The position numbers and the translations under genes were made by a program. Shown one piece after another: positions 35,293 through 47,583 of a DNA stretch of 64,000 bases (position 1 is the stretch's first letter; each line of letters opens with the position of its first letter). This DNA comes from Laburnicola sp. R22_1 (Eukaryota; Ascomycota; Dothideomycetes; Pleosporales; Didymosphaeriaceae): positions 1,612,001 through 1,676,000 of the forward strand of contig JACONQ010000007.1 in the NCBI GenBank assembly GCA_014281115.1, read 5' to 3'. The notes beneath the pieces are model-generated. The model was not told the DNA's origin. It was given only the letters and a program-made list of their open reading frames with translations, and did not search any database.

Positions 35293-38200
35293 ATGCAGTC
35301 TTCTATGATGGCTTCGTCTCATGGTAGTGTGAGCGGTTTTCACAGTCGACCGGGCTCTCCGAAAGTTCTCACGTAGAGGAAGGGCGGGATCAACACCTTT
35401 GCTGGCTCTCGCTCTGTCAGTGGCAACTTGAGCTCCATTAATCGGCTTCTACACCAGACGAACAACGATTACAAGATCGGCTTTGTACATGAGACCGCGG
35501 TGTCTTTGAAAAAGAAGAGCATATCTCAGCTCGGCACTGGAGTATACCAGGGCATCGGGGATACATCCTTCATTGGCCTTCTTGAATGGATCAGGTCGGA
35601 ACGTCTCACCACGCTTCCTCACAAAGGCAGTCGGTGGGATCGCGTTCTGATTAGAGCCCTCTTCTTTGCGGAGCAACTCCACAACTTTGACTCGGCAGTT
35701 CAGAGATTCGCTTTGGGCAGTAACGCTGCTGCTTCTTTGGGCTATGGTCATGCCCGTCTTCTACTCGAGGCAAGCTACAACTTCGCTGTTCACATGATAC
35801 GCCAACTGACATCTACAGCTTGGATCGGAGAACTCCGAGGCGCTCGATCGGGCCTTCGCTGTCTTTTACAAGTTCTCCCTGTCCTTCTCATCTATCCTCC
35901 ATCGATCCGAATTGCTCGCTTCTACATCCGACGTCCGAGAGCAACTGTGTCTGATGTATACTGATCTCTTGTCCCTGGTCGTGGACGTTGCCGTTACTTT
36001 CTACAGGGCTGTCAAGGGTATGTTGCTCTTCTCTATCACAAAGCTTTGACTGACCGCTTAGGCATGACAACGTCTTCTGTCAAGATTGACATATTTGAAG
36101 CTTTCGACGACACAATCCACAGTTTTCGTTCTCGTCAAGAGAAGATAATGGAGTCTATCTGGAGTCATCAAATCGACAACGAAGGCCTGGATGCCGAAGA
36201 AGGTACGAGTAACGTGCTTTGTATGTAGTACACCATGCTTACCACTATAGTACTCGACGTCAAGACGCTCAGCCGATGGTTGGCTCCACAGGACCGTGTA
36301 CTTGCCACCCTCAACCGCGATTACATCGTTATCGCCGAGAACCAAGCAGAGTTCACTTGTCTCTGGTTCCAGAAGACCCTCTCAAGATTCACTCTGGCTA
36401 AGGAACATTCGCTGCACATTACTGGGCAGCCGGGATCAGGAAAGACCACGCTAGCAGGGTCGATTATGGATCGACTTCAACGCCCGATTGGTCGCAAGTC
36501 TTTCGACACTGTGTTTTGTTCCATTAGTGAGTACCCTTGCCGATTTTTGTAGTTAACTTGCCTCATCATGCTAACATGGTGCGTACAGCTGCTGCCATTC
36601 CCTCGCAGGCCACTTCGCTTGCATTGGTCAAATCCCTCCTTTTCCAGCTACTAAACCTGAGGGTCGGAAACATGTCGACGTACTATGCGTTGGCATGGGC
36701 GTATGGTGAATTTCAAGACGCTGTTGATGCTGAAGTGTACGAGGAATGCTTGTGGAAGGCCCTTACTGAGATTCTGAAGCAACCGGTCGAGGGTGGGAAC
36801 GATCTCATCATCATCATGGATGGCATCGATGAGCTTACAGGTGGTCAAAAGGTGTCCTCCGCTACCCTCGAGAAGCTACTGAAGATCACTGGCGAGACCA
36901 CGAGGACCAAGCTTATCGTGTTATCAACTTCGGCGATATCAACCTCCGGTCATGGCATGCATCGGGAGATCACCCAAGAAGATATCCATGATGACATACA
37001 TGCTGTCCTTCTCAGAGCTCTGATCCACAACCACCAATTCCATGGCAAGTCCGGTCCTGAGCAGGAAGGTGTCCTTGACCGATTCATCCATGCGGCGAAA
37101 GGCTCTTTCCTGTGGGCTACCCTTGCATGCAATATTCTCAGCCTTGAAAAGTCTAACGAGGGGTTCAACAAGACTTTTGAATCCCTAACCACATCCGAGA
37201 GCCATGTCCAAGACCTCGCATTGAGGTTGTTTACGTCGTTAGCGCTCACCAACGGTGCGAAGATTCTGCTCTCGTGGCTACTAGCGGCCGAACGTCCATT
37301 GACAGTAGAGGAGATTCGATCCTTGTTCTCTGTTGATGTTCAACGGTGCACTATATCGGATACCGAGATCGATGTCAACTCCGCAGTGCACTCCTTACGG
37401 CCATTTTTGATAATGCAAGATCACATCGTCCAGTTCAAGCATACATTCCTCCAGACCGCCCTCCGGGATCTTGCGCATCGAAACAAGATCCAGATTCCTG
37501 TCAAGGACAGTCACACGGGCGTGCTACTGCGTGTTCTCACATACGTCAAGGTCACGTTGCGCAAGAAGCGAGAGCCAGTCATTGACACGCCCGACTCCAC
37601 TCTAGCCGATCGTCTTTTCCATCAACATCACTTCCTCGAGTACGTCGTACGTTACTGGGTCAATCATTTCCGACAGACTCCATTCTACACTCATAATCCC
37701 ACAGAGTTCAAGCCTTCGGCAGAGCTACAGCGCGCCTTCCCCGAGGCTACGACGTTTCCCATCTTGGAGCAGATCTGCTGGGATGCACAGCTGCCTAGGT
37801 CTCATGCCCTTGATATGCATGTTCTTGTCGCCAACATCCGCAAGAGCCTCTTGACAGAGAATCATCACGCTGTACTTCAAACATACTTGGCATGCGCTGG
37901 ATCTTATTCCATTCTGTCGAAACCAACCGAAGCACAGGCATACTACTTCATCTCCACCAAAATCAGCCACACGATTCTGAGCGACATCCACCCGCTGACC
38001 CTCGATTGCGCGCTACGCCTTCTCAAAGTCACCGATGTTCTAACAACCACGACGAGAACTGACGTTATGACGCATAGGGAGGAGTTGCTTGTACTCCTCA
38101 TTACGGCGTACGAACGGCAATATGGAAGTTCTTCCGAGTTGGTCATTCAGACACGAGAGGCGTTAGCTAAACTCTATGTCTCGATCAATGAAGAGCATCG

Positions 38201-41200
38201 GGCAGTGGAGATCTATCGACCCATTCAAGAAGCTACTGTGAAGGAATATGGGAAGCATTCTCATGAAGCTCAGGCTATTCACAGTCGCTTGAATGTCGTG
38301 CTTGGCAAAGGGAAAGACGATCGGGAGATTGAGGCGTACAAAGAATCTTTCTTCACCGGTGAAGATGATGAGGAGAGGACGATCGATGTGTTTGGCTCCG
38401 ATCAGGTTGTTGCCTGGCTTCTCCGGGCGGAAGAGTATCTGTCACGCGGAGATATCAGCCAAGCAGAAAAGACTTACGTGGAGCTGTGGCAGCAGATATC
38501 TGCCCGATGCCGGACCGTACAATCACTTGAATGGCATGAGAAACACCTCGACGTTGCGACGGCATATTCTCGATTTCTGCAATCTCAAAATCGCAGCTCC
38601 GAAGCCTCCTCTGTACTCATCGCCGTATGGCAACAATATGATCAACACCAGCTTGCGTATTCGGAGAGCATCGTTCTTCGACTCACCACTGTTGCCAAGT
38701 CTATGAAGACAATGGGACATTACGCCGTGGCCTTGTCAGTGTTCAAGTTCGCAAAGTCCTACTACAAGAGCGTACGCCAGGAAGAGTCCAGTACCTCGGT
38801 TGAGATCAATCGCGAGATTTCGACCACTTCGAGCGAGCTAGTGAAAAAAGGCCTGACCAGCTCCACTACAGTCACACAAACGACTGGCACTGTCTCGGAC
38901 GCTGTCTTCCAGGATATCTTCCAATCGGTTATTAGCTCAACGTCTCTGGATGCAAGTACAATCTCCTTGGCAGTGAAGCTGACAGCCCAGTACATGGAGC
39001 AGCACAATTGGTCTGCCGCTGAGACAGTAATCAAGAGCACTTTGCAGAGGGCATGGACGACATTCTTCTCTGGTTCGATCCACGATGTCACCTTGATATC
39101 AAACTTCCTTCAGGAGTCGGTTCACCTCGTCGAAACCCTAGCAGAGTGTTACCAACAACAGCGGCGCATAGACAAGGCTGAAGATGTCTATATCCGTTTT
39201 TTCAGAGCAGTACTATCTGCTCCCAATACCGACAAATCAGTCTTCGAGAAGGCCAAGGTACTGTTGGTGACCTTCTATGACAAACGCGGCTATCCGGACA
39301 ATGCGATCAGCGTATTCCAAGACGTTCTGGTTGTTTACAAGAGTGTGTACGGAACCACCCATGAGCATACCATCAGGACTTTGTACACGCTTGGAGCCCG
39401 ATGCCGATCTCATCCGCGCAATCATCCATACTGGATCGACTACTATCAGCAAATTGTGTCAAGTGTGAACAGAGACTCCGATCACTATCACATTGATGCT
39501 ATGGAGGCACTCGTCATTGTCGCCAACTCCTACTGGGAGGATCGTCGATACGCTGAGGCCGTCACCGTCTTCGGAGTGCTATGGCATACGTTCGTCCGCA
39601 AGGCCAAAGAGTACAAGCAATTCAGTGATACCACTTTTGTGCATACTCTCTATGATCGCTACTTCCAGTGCCTGGAAGAGACGGGCGTCAGTTGGCACAT
39701 CCTCCGCAAGACCACGAAAGAATATCGAGAGACTTGTTTGGTTGCCTTTGGAGCGGAGTCCGCCATTGCTGCCGAAGCCACCTTGTTGCTTGCTCGTGTC
39801 ACTCAACGAAGCGAGGAGCATGCGTTCGACGCAATTGCACTATACGAACAGGCGTCTAAATCCAAGTCGGTTACCACCAGTATCATCGAGATCAAGCAGC
39901 AGCTTTCCTTGCTCTATGTCCGTCAGCTGAAGTCGAAATCATCTTCTAGTGTCAAGTCCGAGACGATCGATCGTGCGATAGCCATTCATGAAGAGCAATA
40001 CACCGAAGTGACACAGAAATACGGTTTCTCGCACGAGTCATCGCTCACACAGCTGCACGAGCTCGTGGTTCTTTACTCCCGACAAAAGAAGTCTGAAGCC
40101 GCCGTACGGCAGCTGTCTTCAGCTGTCAGCTCTATTACAACCCACGAATCGTCTTCACAGAAGCTCATCGAGTCGGCTGCCTACATTGCTGCGTCATTCC
40201 AAGCTTGTCGGCAAGAGGAATACTGTGCGCAGCTGGTCCAAGAGCTTCATCGTCAGCTTTGTGCCAAAGACTCTCGTTACGTATCGAAATGGTCATTCGA
40301 TCTGACCAAGAGTCAACGCAGTACATTGGCGTTCCTAGCTTTGCTTGAATACAACCTTCGCAAGGATCTTGCCGTCACCTTCTCAGAGATCATGGCCGAC
40401 CTGACTATGGAGTACATCTACTTCGAACAATTCAGGCAGGCTTCGGAGAAGAATGGAAGCATGAAGAATCTTCTCTTGGCTGCCGCTCCACTTCGAACCT
40501 TCTTGCTTCACAAGAATCTCACTGCGTCAGCTGTTTTCGTCGAAGAAGAAGTACTCAAACTGTTCTTAAAGCGTGATGCTGCTGACTTCACCGTTCTCAG
40601 CAAGGAATCGCCACGCTTCTTCATAGACTCGATCTTGGAATACCTAGGCAGTCGGAAGAGCTCCAACTTCAACAAAGCCGTGATTCTGGCGTCGAATGAA
40701 CACGTCGCTTTTTTGACGCGGGCGAAGAAGTTTTCCGAGTCGTACGATATTGCCAACCTTGCTTTCCTCTTTGCGAGCAGACACGATGGCTACAACTGAC
40801 CGCAGTCCATCGGCCATGGATTCAAGCTGGCGTCACTGTTAGTGGGGCGAGAAGGCGAGAAGTGCCCGGACGCGAACTTGCGCAAGAAGACCCTCGAGCT
40901 CTCTAACCGGATAGTGAAGAAGATTTTGGAAATCAGCAAGGGCTTGAAGGTTAACCTCGCCCAGGTGCAAATAGCTGAGTTGAGCCATGTCGCAGCTTTG
41001 CTAGGCGAGCAGCAAGACTATGCTACTCTAGAGGTAAGGAGTTATATACTACCCACTCCGCTTCATGATGACTTGGTACTAATATCCACCCCGTATAGTG
41101 GCTCCTCACAACGCTCTGGAACACCCGGGATGCCCAGCGCTCCTGGCCTGCACAAGTCCTCGTCAACCTTGGCCGCCGCCTCGTCTCCGCCCGCTATCTC

Positions 41201-41911
41201 GCCGGCCACCCCGTCAAAGCCATCCGGCTCTGCGAAGACATTGCGTACAACATGCGCCGCGCCCACGGACCGCGCGCTCCAGTCTCTCTCGAGACGTACG
41301 AGCTCCTGGCGCAGTTGTACACCAGCACAGGGCTATGGTATCAATCGAAAGCGGCAACGGAGAAGACGGGCCCGCTTGCCACCGAGTACTTCAAGAAGGC
41401 GCTCAACGTGCACGAGGACATACTACGCCTTCTCATCCAAGAAGAAGGCGATGAGGACTCGGATGATGACGACACTGCTGCCACGCTACTGGCTGAGCAC
41501 GGTGTCAGCACAAACGGAAGCGTGGATGGGCGCTTTGCGGAGTCGCTCGAGCAGTCAACGGGCCTTGTGGATAAGCCAGCACTAGCGCTTCACCATTTGT
41601 ACCTGCTTAAGCTGGCGTTTCAGCGGGTAGGCGGGTGGCCAAAGCCGTATGCGGAATATGAGCGTTTGAACGCTGGTTTGTTCAGAGAGTTTGGTGGGGA
41701 TGAGCGCTGGAAGGGAACGCAGGGCGTGGAGAAGTGGAATGCGAAGGGGTTTGGGAGTGGGAAGGCGGAGAAGAATGATGGGGTGTTTGAGGGGGTGAGG
41801 GAATGGGGGATTGTGGATGGTGCTGGTGCTGGTGAGGCGTCGACTGGAGCGGTACAACAGGATGGGAAGGGGATGGTGGGAGAACAGGCGGAGGTGGACG
41901 AGGAGCTGTAG
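35293..41911 (+). pseudogene. STAND/NLR-like NTPase with long helical-repeat C-terminus
   Basis: Large fungal NOD-like receptor. Exons inferred: ~35293-35769, 35819-36017, 36062-36202, 36251-36526, 36589-41033 and 41099-41911. The first intron uses a GC-AG donor (GAG/GCAAGC). N-terminal alpha-helical domain: GSRWDRVLIRALFFAEQLH, LGYGHARLLLELGS. NTPase core: P-loop GQPGSGKTT, Walker-B-like LIIIMDGIDEL, then TAKGSFLW-type and winged-helix-like segments. From about 1,900 nt into exon 5 the sequence is TPR-like helical repeats with paired aromatic/Ala positions. TGA at 40797-40799 interrupts the open frame, which continues GHGFKLASLLVGREG through a spliced exon to 41911. A second in-frame TAG at 35374-35376 may be real or lie in a possible 48-nt intron. 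Likely a recent pseudogene or a truncated allele. Confidence 0.75.
35770..35818 (+). other. GC-AG intron in the NLR gene
   Basis: The intron begins GCAAGC and ends TCTACAG, 49 nt, with CTGAC as branch site. Removing it joins HARLLLE to LGSENSEALD in phase 0. GC donors make up only a small share of fungal introns, but the extended GAG/GCAAG context is the usual one for them. Confidence 0.72.
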
Positions 41912-42780
41912 CTTGCTTGTTGCTTGGGAGGGAGGATAGATGAAGAGGCGCATATTGGTGCTTGTATGCATAGTGGAGAGTTTGGATGGAAGGAATTGCA
42001 GAACTACTAGGCCCGCTGTGCATTATTCGTCTCCTCGAAAAGGCCATGTATTGGTATTCGTAGCGCATCTCCATTGCGATGTCATGTCAGAAGATTGGGG
42101 TAGATGTGAATCAAATATGCTAGCCCCGCACGGGCGCCCCACCAAGACTCAGGGACGTTGAAGAGGCTTGAACCTGGGACGCGACCCAAGCTTTCAGCCT
42201 CCCGCGCCTTTCACTCATCGTCATCCCGCGTCGAGCCGGCCTTGGACCCTCGCGTGGGACAATGCGCGTGCATCGCATCGCCAGATACCGTCGCCCATAA
42301 CATCGGAAAGTCGCGCGCCGTTCGCTCGACGCGTCCGTCTTGTTGTTCCGCGTGTTTGCCGGATTGCTGCAGCGACAACAGCACCAACGACCCGAGGTGC
42401 AGACGAGGACGAAGAGAAGATTTTTTGGAACCAAGAAGGCGTCCAAGGGGCGTCTGAGGCCATCTGGGAGCGCAGAAGAGGCGCCTGGGCGGGACTTGAC
42501 CTAGGTAGGCAACGGGGAATGCGGACAGGTGAAGAAGCTGCACCCGGCTTTTCTGTGAATGTGCGCGCAGCCGACTGGCTTCACCCACGCTGCTCATACC
42601 CTTGGGCCATTATTCATCGTCCTACTGTCTCCGTGCTCGCGCTACCGCAGACGCAACTCGCACCGCCGCTGATCCCGTCTTCTCATTCTACGCCTGCAGA
42701 CGTCGACACACAACCCGCAAGTCGTAGTCGATTGTTCACCACCCGCGCATAGTCCGCCGCACAAACTACCAGCTGGCACC
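41912..42780. promoter_or_regulatory. Spacer with SUN-gene promoter
   Basis: 869 bp between the NLR 3' end and the SUN gene start. Long GC-rich frames on both strands at 42168-42752 overlap each other antisense and lack domains. C-rich runs before 42780 suit a 5' UTR. Confidence 0.45.
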
Positions 42781-44925
42781 ATGTCGCAGGCAGCCACTCC
42801 AGGGCCTACGCGGCGCTCCGCGCGCCTATCGTCTGTTGCGCGCTCCGTCGCTTCCCAGTCGGTTGCCTCGGTCAGCTTCGCAGCAAAAGACACACCCTCC
42901 AAGAAGAAGACCCCGCTACCCCAACTCAAGTCCCGTCAGTCGACGGCCTACGGTGCGAGCGGCCGTATCGGTGCCGCCCAAGAGCTATCCATCCCCCAAA
43001 CTGGTTTCTCCGAGGCATTCGAAACCCAACGCGGTGCCGCCGTCGCGCGCAATGAAGAACCGCTGATGAGCGGCGGGCGCAATGGCAGTCGTGCACGCCA
43101 TACACCTACACCAGATCGCGACAGTAGCCCCTCGCAGCCCGACTACGACAGCGTAGAGCCTCCGAGCGATGACGATTCTGAGGAGGAAGACTCAGGCGCG
43201 AATACATCCAAGTCATTCGGGATGGGCCATGAAGCCGGCATGCTGCGACAACCCACCCCGCGACAACCTACTCCGCAAAGACAGGCGCCTCTCTCATCCG
43301 CGAGACTCGGAGCAGCGAGCGTGGGCGCCGTCACAAATGGTGCACGTCGCCCGCTAGATAGCCTTGTCAACAGAGATCGTCAAGGCATCGAAAATCGCGA
43401 AACCCCTCTGCGCCCCGTCGGTTCTGTCCCTGGCCAGTCTATACGCCCGCCCGTTCGAGAGACGGCGGCAGGCCCCATCACCCCTCGAATCCCTCTCATC
43501 CGACCAGCCCAAGAGCCCGTGTCAAGCAACGCTGCCCCTCGCATTCCTCCAGTTCGACCAGCTCAAGAACCCGCGGCAGGTAACGCCGCCTCTCGAACCC
43601 TTCTTTCGAGGCCTTTGCAACCGTCAAACGGCAGAGCTGTTCCACCTCGGCCATCTCCTGTGCGCCCCGTTCAAAAAGAGCCTGCGGTTGAGCCACGCGA
43701 AGAGCTCGACGAGGACCGTATGTGGCCTTGGCGTTCTTACCTCTTCGGAGCTCTTGCACTGCTGCTTGCTTTGGCATTGGCGTGGCTCATTCCTCAAATA
43801 TCTCCGAAGGCTGTCGGATCTTACTTGGCGAATGGCTGGAGGAACATAGGGGGTCTTTCTGCAGACCACAGCGGCGTGGAAGCCCGCGTGGATAGCCTGG
43901 AACTCACCCTAAAAGACATTCAACGATTTGTTCACAGTCTTGGCGATGATGTGCCAGAGTACGTCGTTGTCAGTCGTTCACCAGGCGGCGCTATGACCAT
44001 CAACAAAGACTTTTGGGATGGCGTACTAAGCAGAATCCGCAATGAAGGGCCCAGCATCGAATGGGACACGTTTGTAGAGAACAATCAGGAGAAACTAAAC
44101 AGCGCGCTGAATCAGGAATCCAAAGTGCTTCGCGAAGAGCTCTTCAAGGCAATGCAAACCAGCTTCGGAGACATCTCCGTCGATTTCGACAAGAAGCTCG
44201 CATCACACAGCAAATCTCTCTTGAAGGAGGTAAGCACGGTAGCGAACAAGGAAGCGAAGAAAGTTGCCGTTGAACATGCTCGTCGCCACTCCCTCGCGTT
44301 GACCAACATGGTCGCCAACCTTGAGCTCCACCTCTCCAAAGCGAACTACTTCTCCCCAGGGCTAGGGCCAAGCATCATCACCAGTATCACATCTCCTTCG
44401 CTGGCCTCAAGGTCTGCCCCATTACTAAGAATCTCACAACGGATCCTCTCACTAAAGCGCAACCCACCAGAGATGGCCTTGATGAAATGGGACGAACCCG
44501 GCGACTGCTGGTGCGCGGCTCCGGACGAAATGCGAACGGGAAAAGCACAGCTAGGCATCCAACTCAGCCAGCCAATCTACCCGACCCAAATCACTCTCGA
44601 ACACCTTCCACTCACCTCGGCACCAAAGAAAGATGTCAGCAATGCACCCAAAGACGTGGAGCTCTGGGTCGAATCCGATGAACCAGCGCTGATGCGCTTC
44701 GGCTTTGACGGCGATCGCTGCGAACCCGGTCCGGACGGCTGGCAATGCCTGGGCAAAGTCCGGTACGATATCACCGGCGCAAACCATGTGCAGACCTTTA
44801 TCCTCGACGGCGAAAGCCAGACACCGGTCAAGAAGGTCATGCTGCGCATTACGAGCAATTGGGGCGCTGATCATACTTGCATCTATCGCGCCAGCCTTCA
44901 CGGCAAGGACGAAGCTAGTCCATGA
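42781..44925 (+). CDS. SUN-domain inner nuclear membrane protein (Sad1-like)
   Basis: Inner nuclear envelope protein of the LINC complex, tethering centromeres or spindle pole bodies to cytoplasmic KASH proteins. Intronless, 714 aa. A long disordered nucleoplasmic N-terminus (about 1-310) is rich in Ser, Pro and Arg, with repeated RPAQEP-type units at about 240-300 (IRPAQEPVSSNAAPRIPPV and similar). A transmembrane helix lies near 319-337 (SYLFGALALLLALALAWLI), then a coiled-coil stalk (about 365-515). The SUN domain from about 518 onward begins ANYFSPGLG and contains MKWDEPGDCWCAAP and LEHLP. GDRCEPGPDGWQCLGKVRYD and SNWGADHTCIYRASLHG close the domain. The conserved Cys residues of the KASH-binding region are present. 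No break was seen. Confidence 0.93.
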   Translation: MSQAATPGPTRRSARLSSVARSVASQSVASVSFAAKDTPSKKKTPLPQLKSRQSTAYGASGRIGAAQELSIPQTGFSEAFETQRGAAVARNEEPLMSGGRNGSRARHTPTPDRDSSPSQPDYDSVEPPSDDDSEEEDSGANTSKSFGMGHEAGMLRQPTPRQPTPQRQAPLSSARLGAASVGAVTNGARRPLDSLVNRDRQGIENRETPLRPVGSVPGQSIRPPVRETAAGPITPRIPLIRPAQEPVSSNAAPRIPPVRPAQEPAAGNAASRTLLSRPLQPSNGRAVPPRPSPVRPVQKEPAVEPREELDEDRMWPWRSYLFGALALLLALALAWLIPQISPKAVGSYLANGWRNIGGLSADHSGVEARVDSLELTLKDIQRFVHSLGDDVPEYVVVSRSPGGAMTINKDFWDGVLSRIRNEGPSIEWDTFVENNQEKLNSALNQESKVLREELFKAMQTSFGDISVDFDKKLASHSKSLLKEVSTVANKEAKKVAVEHARRHSLALTNMVANLELHLSKANYFSPGLGPSIITSITSPSLASRSAPLLRISQRILSLKRNPPEMALMKWDEPGDCWCAAPDEMRTGKAQLGIQLSQPIYPTQITLEHLPLTSAPKKDVSNAPKDVELWVESDEPALMRFGFDGDRCEPGPDGWQCLGKVRYDITGANHVQTFILDGESQTPVKKVMLRITSNWGADHTCIYRASLHGKDEASP

Positions 44926-45559
44926 GATGGCAATGTCAGGGATTCATTCGTAGAACGGTATTTGATCGAGCAGAGCAGGATGCATAGATGGGACGGCGTC
45001 AGAATTGGAGTTTAATACCCTGTGGTTACTTTCTTCGTTCTTTCTGGGTTCGTTTTTGACTTTTGAGATGGCTGATGGCGTTTGGCGTGGGTTGTTGTAT
45101 ACCCTTCTGATGAGATTGTAGCATTTTCTTTTTTTTCTCCTTCTTGTTTTGTTTTGTTTTGTTTGTCTTGGTCTGAACGCGCTCGAGCGGAATGTTTTCT
45201 GCATGTGTTGACTTGGGGATTACTCTTTCATCGATTGAAATTGCGAAATTGTGTTATGGATTGACGTCTGTGATTCCTAGTGTAGGTGGGGGGGGGTAGC
45301 TCTACGCTAAATGTTCTGGTGATGGATGACGCAGCTTCTTCGAGTAGATCGCGTCCAATCGGTGCCTCCGCATTGCCGCTCCTGGTGTCTTCCCCAATGC
45401 GCCCTCCATGACATGCGCCCTACAGAAGACATGCAGGACGCGCGGAGAAATTCCGCCTCTTTCTCGGAAAACCATGCACGCAGCTTCCTCATCACCCCTC
45501 ATCCGCTTTGTAATTACGCCCAATTTCTCCACTAAAGCTACCCCAAGTTCCTGCTTCGA
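44926..45559. other. Intergenic spacer
   Basis: 634 bp with T-rich runs at 45121-45160 and a G9 tract near 45289. It holds the SUN 3' UTR and the promoter of the quinone oxidoreductase. No gene is supported. Confidence 0.5.
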
Positions 45560-47034
45560 ATGTCTCTTGTGGTAGGCAGCTCACTTCTACGCACTCCCCG
45601 ACTCGTCGTCACATCTTCCAGAAGTGCCTGCACCCGCACGCGGCTTTCCGTATTTAGCTCACATTCATCTCCGCGACTGTGGCAGCGCCGAACGATGGCG
45701 ACCGCGGAGCTTCCCAAGACGATGAAGGCGGTGTGGGTTGAGAAGACGGGTGGGACGGAAGTGTTGCAGTATAGGGAGGATGTTCCTGTGCCCGAGGTTA
45801 AAGAGGGGGAGGTGCTGGTTAAGAATGAATTCATTGGGATTAATTATATTGATACGTGAGCTATTCACCCCCTCCCCCCTTTCCTTCGTCCCAGCACAGT
45901 CCAGTCCAGTCCAGTCCAGTCCAACCCAACCCAACCCAACTTCAACCCACGCATACCACACTCACCCTCCACCCCTCCAACAACTCAAAGAAAGAAAACC
46001 ACTCACACAAACCCCAACAGCTACTTCCGCAGCGGCATCTACCCCCTCCCCCACACGCCCTACATCCTCGGCCGCGAAGCCAGCGGCACCATCGTCTCCC
46101 TCAGCCCCAACACCCCCGCCGACCTCGCCCTCCACACCCGCGTAGCCTACATGAACCCCGCCGCCTACGCCGAATACACCGCCGTCTCCACGCGCTACAC
46201 GGTGCCCATCCCCGCCACCATCCCCACCAAAACCGCCGCCGCCTCCCTCCTCCAATCCCTCACCGCCATAACCCTCATCCGCGAAGCCCACCCCGTGCAG
46301 AAAGGCGACTGGGTCCTCGTCACCGCTGCCGCCGGGGGCGTCGGTCTGTGGCTCTGCCAGCTGCTCAAGGCGGTCGGGGCGCGGACGATTGCGGCGGCGA
46401 GCTCGGAGGCGAAGAGGGCGTTGGCCAGGGAGAATGGGGCCGAGGTTACGCTGGGGTACTGTGAGGAGGAGAGGGAGCGGTTTACGAGGGAGGTGGTGGA
46501 GATTACGGGCGGGGAGGGGGTGAGTGCGGTGTTTGATAGTGTGGGGAAGGCGACGTTTGATGCGTGTTTGGGCTGTGTGAGGAGGAAGGGGAGTATGGTT
46601 AGTTTTGGGAATGCGTCGGGGCCCGTGGAGGGGTTTGCGTTGGGGTACGTTTGATTTTTTTTTTTTTTCTTGAGACGTTTTCCATCTCTTGCTTTGGCTT
46701 TTTTTTTTTTTTTTTTTTTTTTTTTGGGCTGACGCTTTCGCCCTGCTCGCCTGAAGTTGAAAAGTTGAAGAAATCTTGTGCAAATGCTGACACCCCCCAC
46801 TCCACTCCTAGACGTCTCGCAGCCAAAAACATCAAGCTGATCCGCCCTACGCTATTCAACTACGTCTACACGCGCGACGAGCTAAAGCAGTACGCAGACG
46901 TAGTCTGGAAGTTTATCGAAAAAGATGGCTTGAATGTGAAGATCCACGACGTTTATCCGCTCAAAGATGTCGTGCGTGCGACGCAGGATATTGAGAGCAG
47001 GAAGACGACGGGAAAGTTGTTATTGGAGCCGTGA
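45560..47034 (+). CDS. ZTA1: NADPH:quinone oxidoreductase (zeta-crystallin type)
   Basis: Medium-chain dehydrogenase/reductase family, Zta1/zeta-crystallin class: one-electron reduction of quinones with NADPH, and AU-rich RNA binding in some members. Three exons: 45560-45855, 46021-46644 and 46812-47034, giving 380 aa from the first ATG or 335 aa from the internal MATAELPK at 45695. Motifs: KAVWVEKTGGTEVLQYREDV, GINYIDTYFRSGIYP, LGREASGTIV, and nucleotide-binding AAAGGVGLWLCQLLKAVG. The family's zinc ligands are absent, as expected. The first 45 residues are Arg/Ser-rich without acidic residues and look like a mitochondrial presequence, so two start sites could give two locations. Intron 1 carries pentanucleotide repeats and intron 2 long T tracts. 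Confidence 0.92.
45897..45941. repeat. Pentanucleotide repeat inside ZTA1 intron 1
   Basis: A run of CAGTC units passes directly into a run of CAACC units. It lies inside the 165-nt intron and so does not affect the protein. Confidence 0.8.
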
Positions 47035-47583
47035 GTGAGTACACGGGGGTAGAGGGATGGGAAATGGGGCAGAGGGGTGGGGAGTCGTGACCGTGGGGAA
47101 GTTGAGGTGAAGGGTTGGGCTTGGAGAAGGAGGTGAAGAGTTTGATGTATTTATTCTGCCGGCTTGGATATGCTATACAACCGGAACTTCCGAAGAAGAC
47201 ATCGATCGATCGATCGGGCGGAGGACTTCCATCCCTAGACACGCCGTCATACCACTTCTTCACATTGCCATTGCCTCGACGCCGTACCCATGCACAAAAG
47301 ACCAATCGATTGATCCCTGTCGCATGTAGAAACCCGTCCAAGCGCATGAAAACGCCCAAAACACATCTTTCTGCAATGCCTGACACACTCGTAAGAGCAT
47401 ACAGCCCCAAGATCTAGAAGCTTGGACAAAACCCCTGGACCCTACTCGGTATACCACAGTGCACAAGCGTCTCAGAGCCATCGACAAACCTGCTAAGCAA
47501 TATGCTGACCAAACCTCAAATCTCCTCCTCGACACTCTCCTTCAACCACTCATGGATCCCTACGTCCAAAAAAGATTAGCACA
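47035..47583. other. Convergent 3' flanks
   Basis: 549 bp between the ZTA1 and Myb-like gene stop codons. A short ATCGATCGATCG tract lies near 47202. No coding sequence is supported. Confidence 0.5.

Noticed and set aside
40742..40805. Intron that would remove the NLR TGA at 40797
   Set aside because: The only nearby donor (GTACGA at 40742) spliced to CGCAG shifts the frame into an early stop and deletes conserved-looking sequence.
42120..42200. Possible tRNA (GGTTCAAGCC-like B box on the minus strand)
   Set aside because: The flanking bases do not form a T-stem and no matching A box or acceptor stem was found at the right distance.
42168..42752. 194-codon frame upstream of the SUN gene
   Set aside because: Overlaps equally long antisense frames, has no domain and lies where the promoter and 5' UTR are expected.
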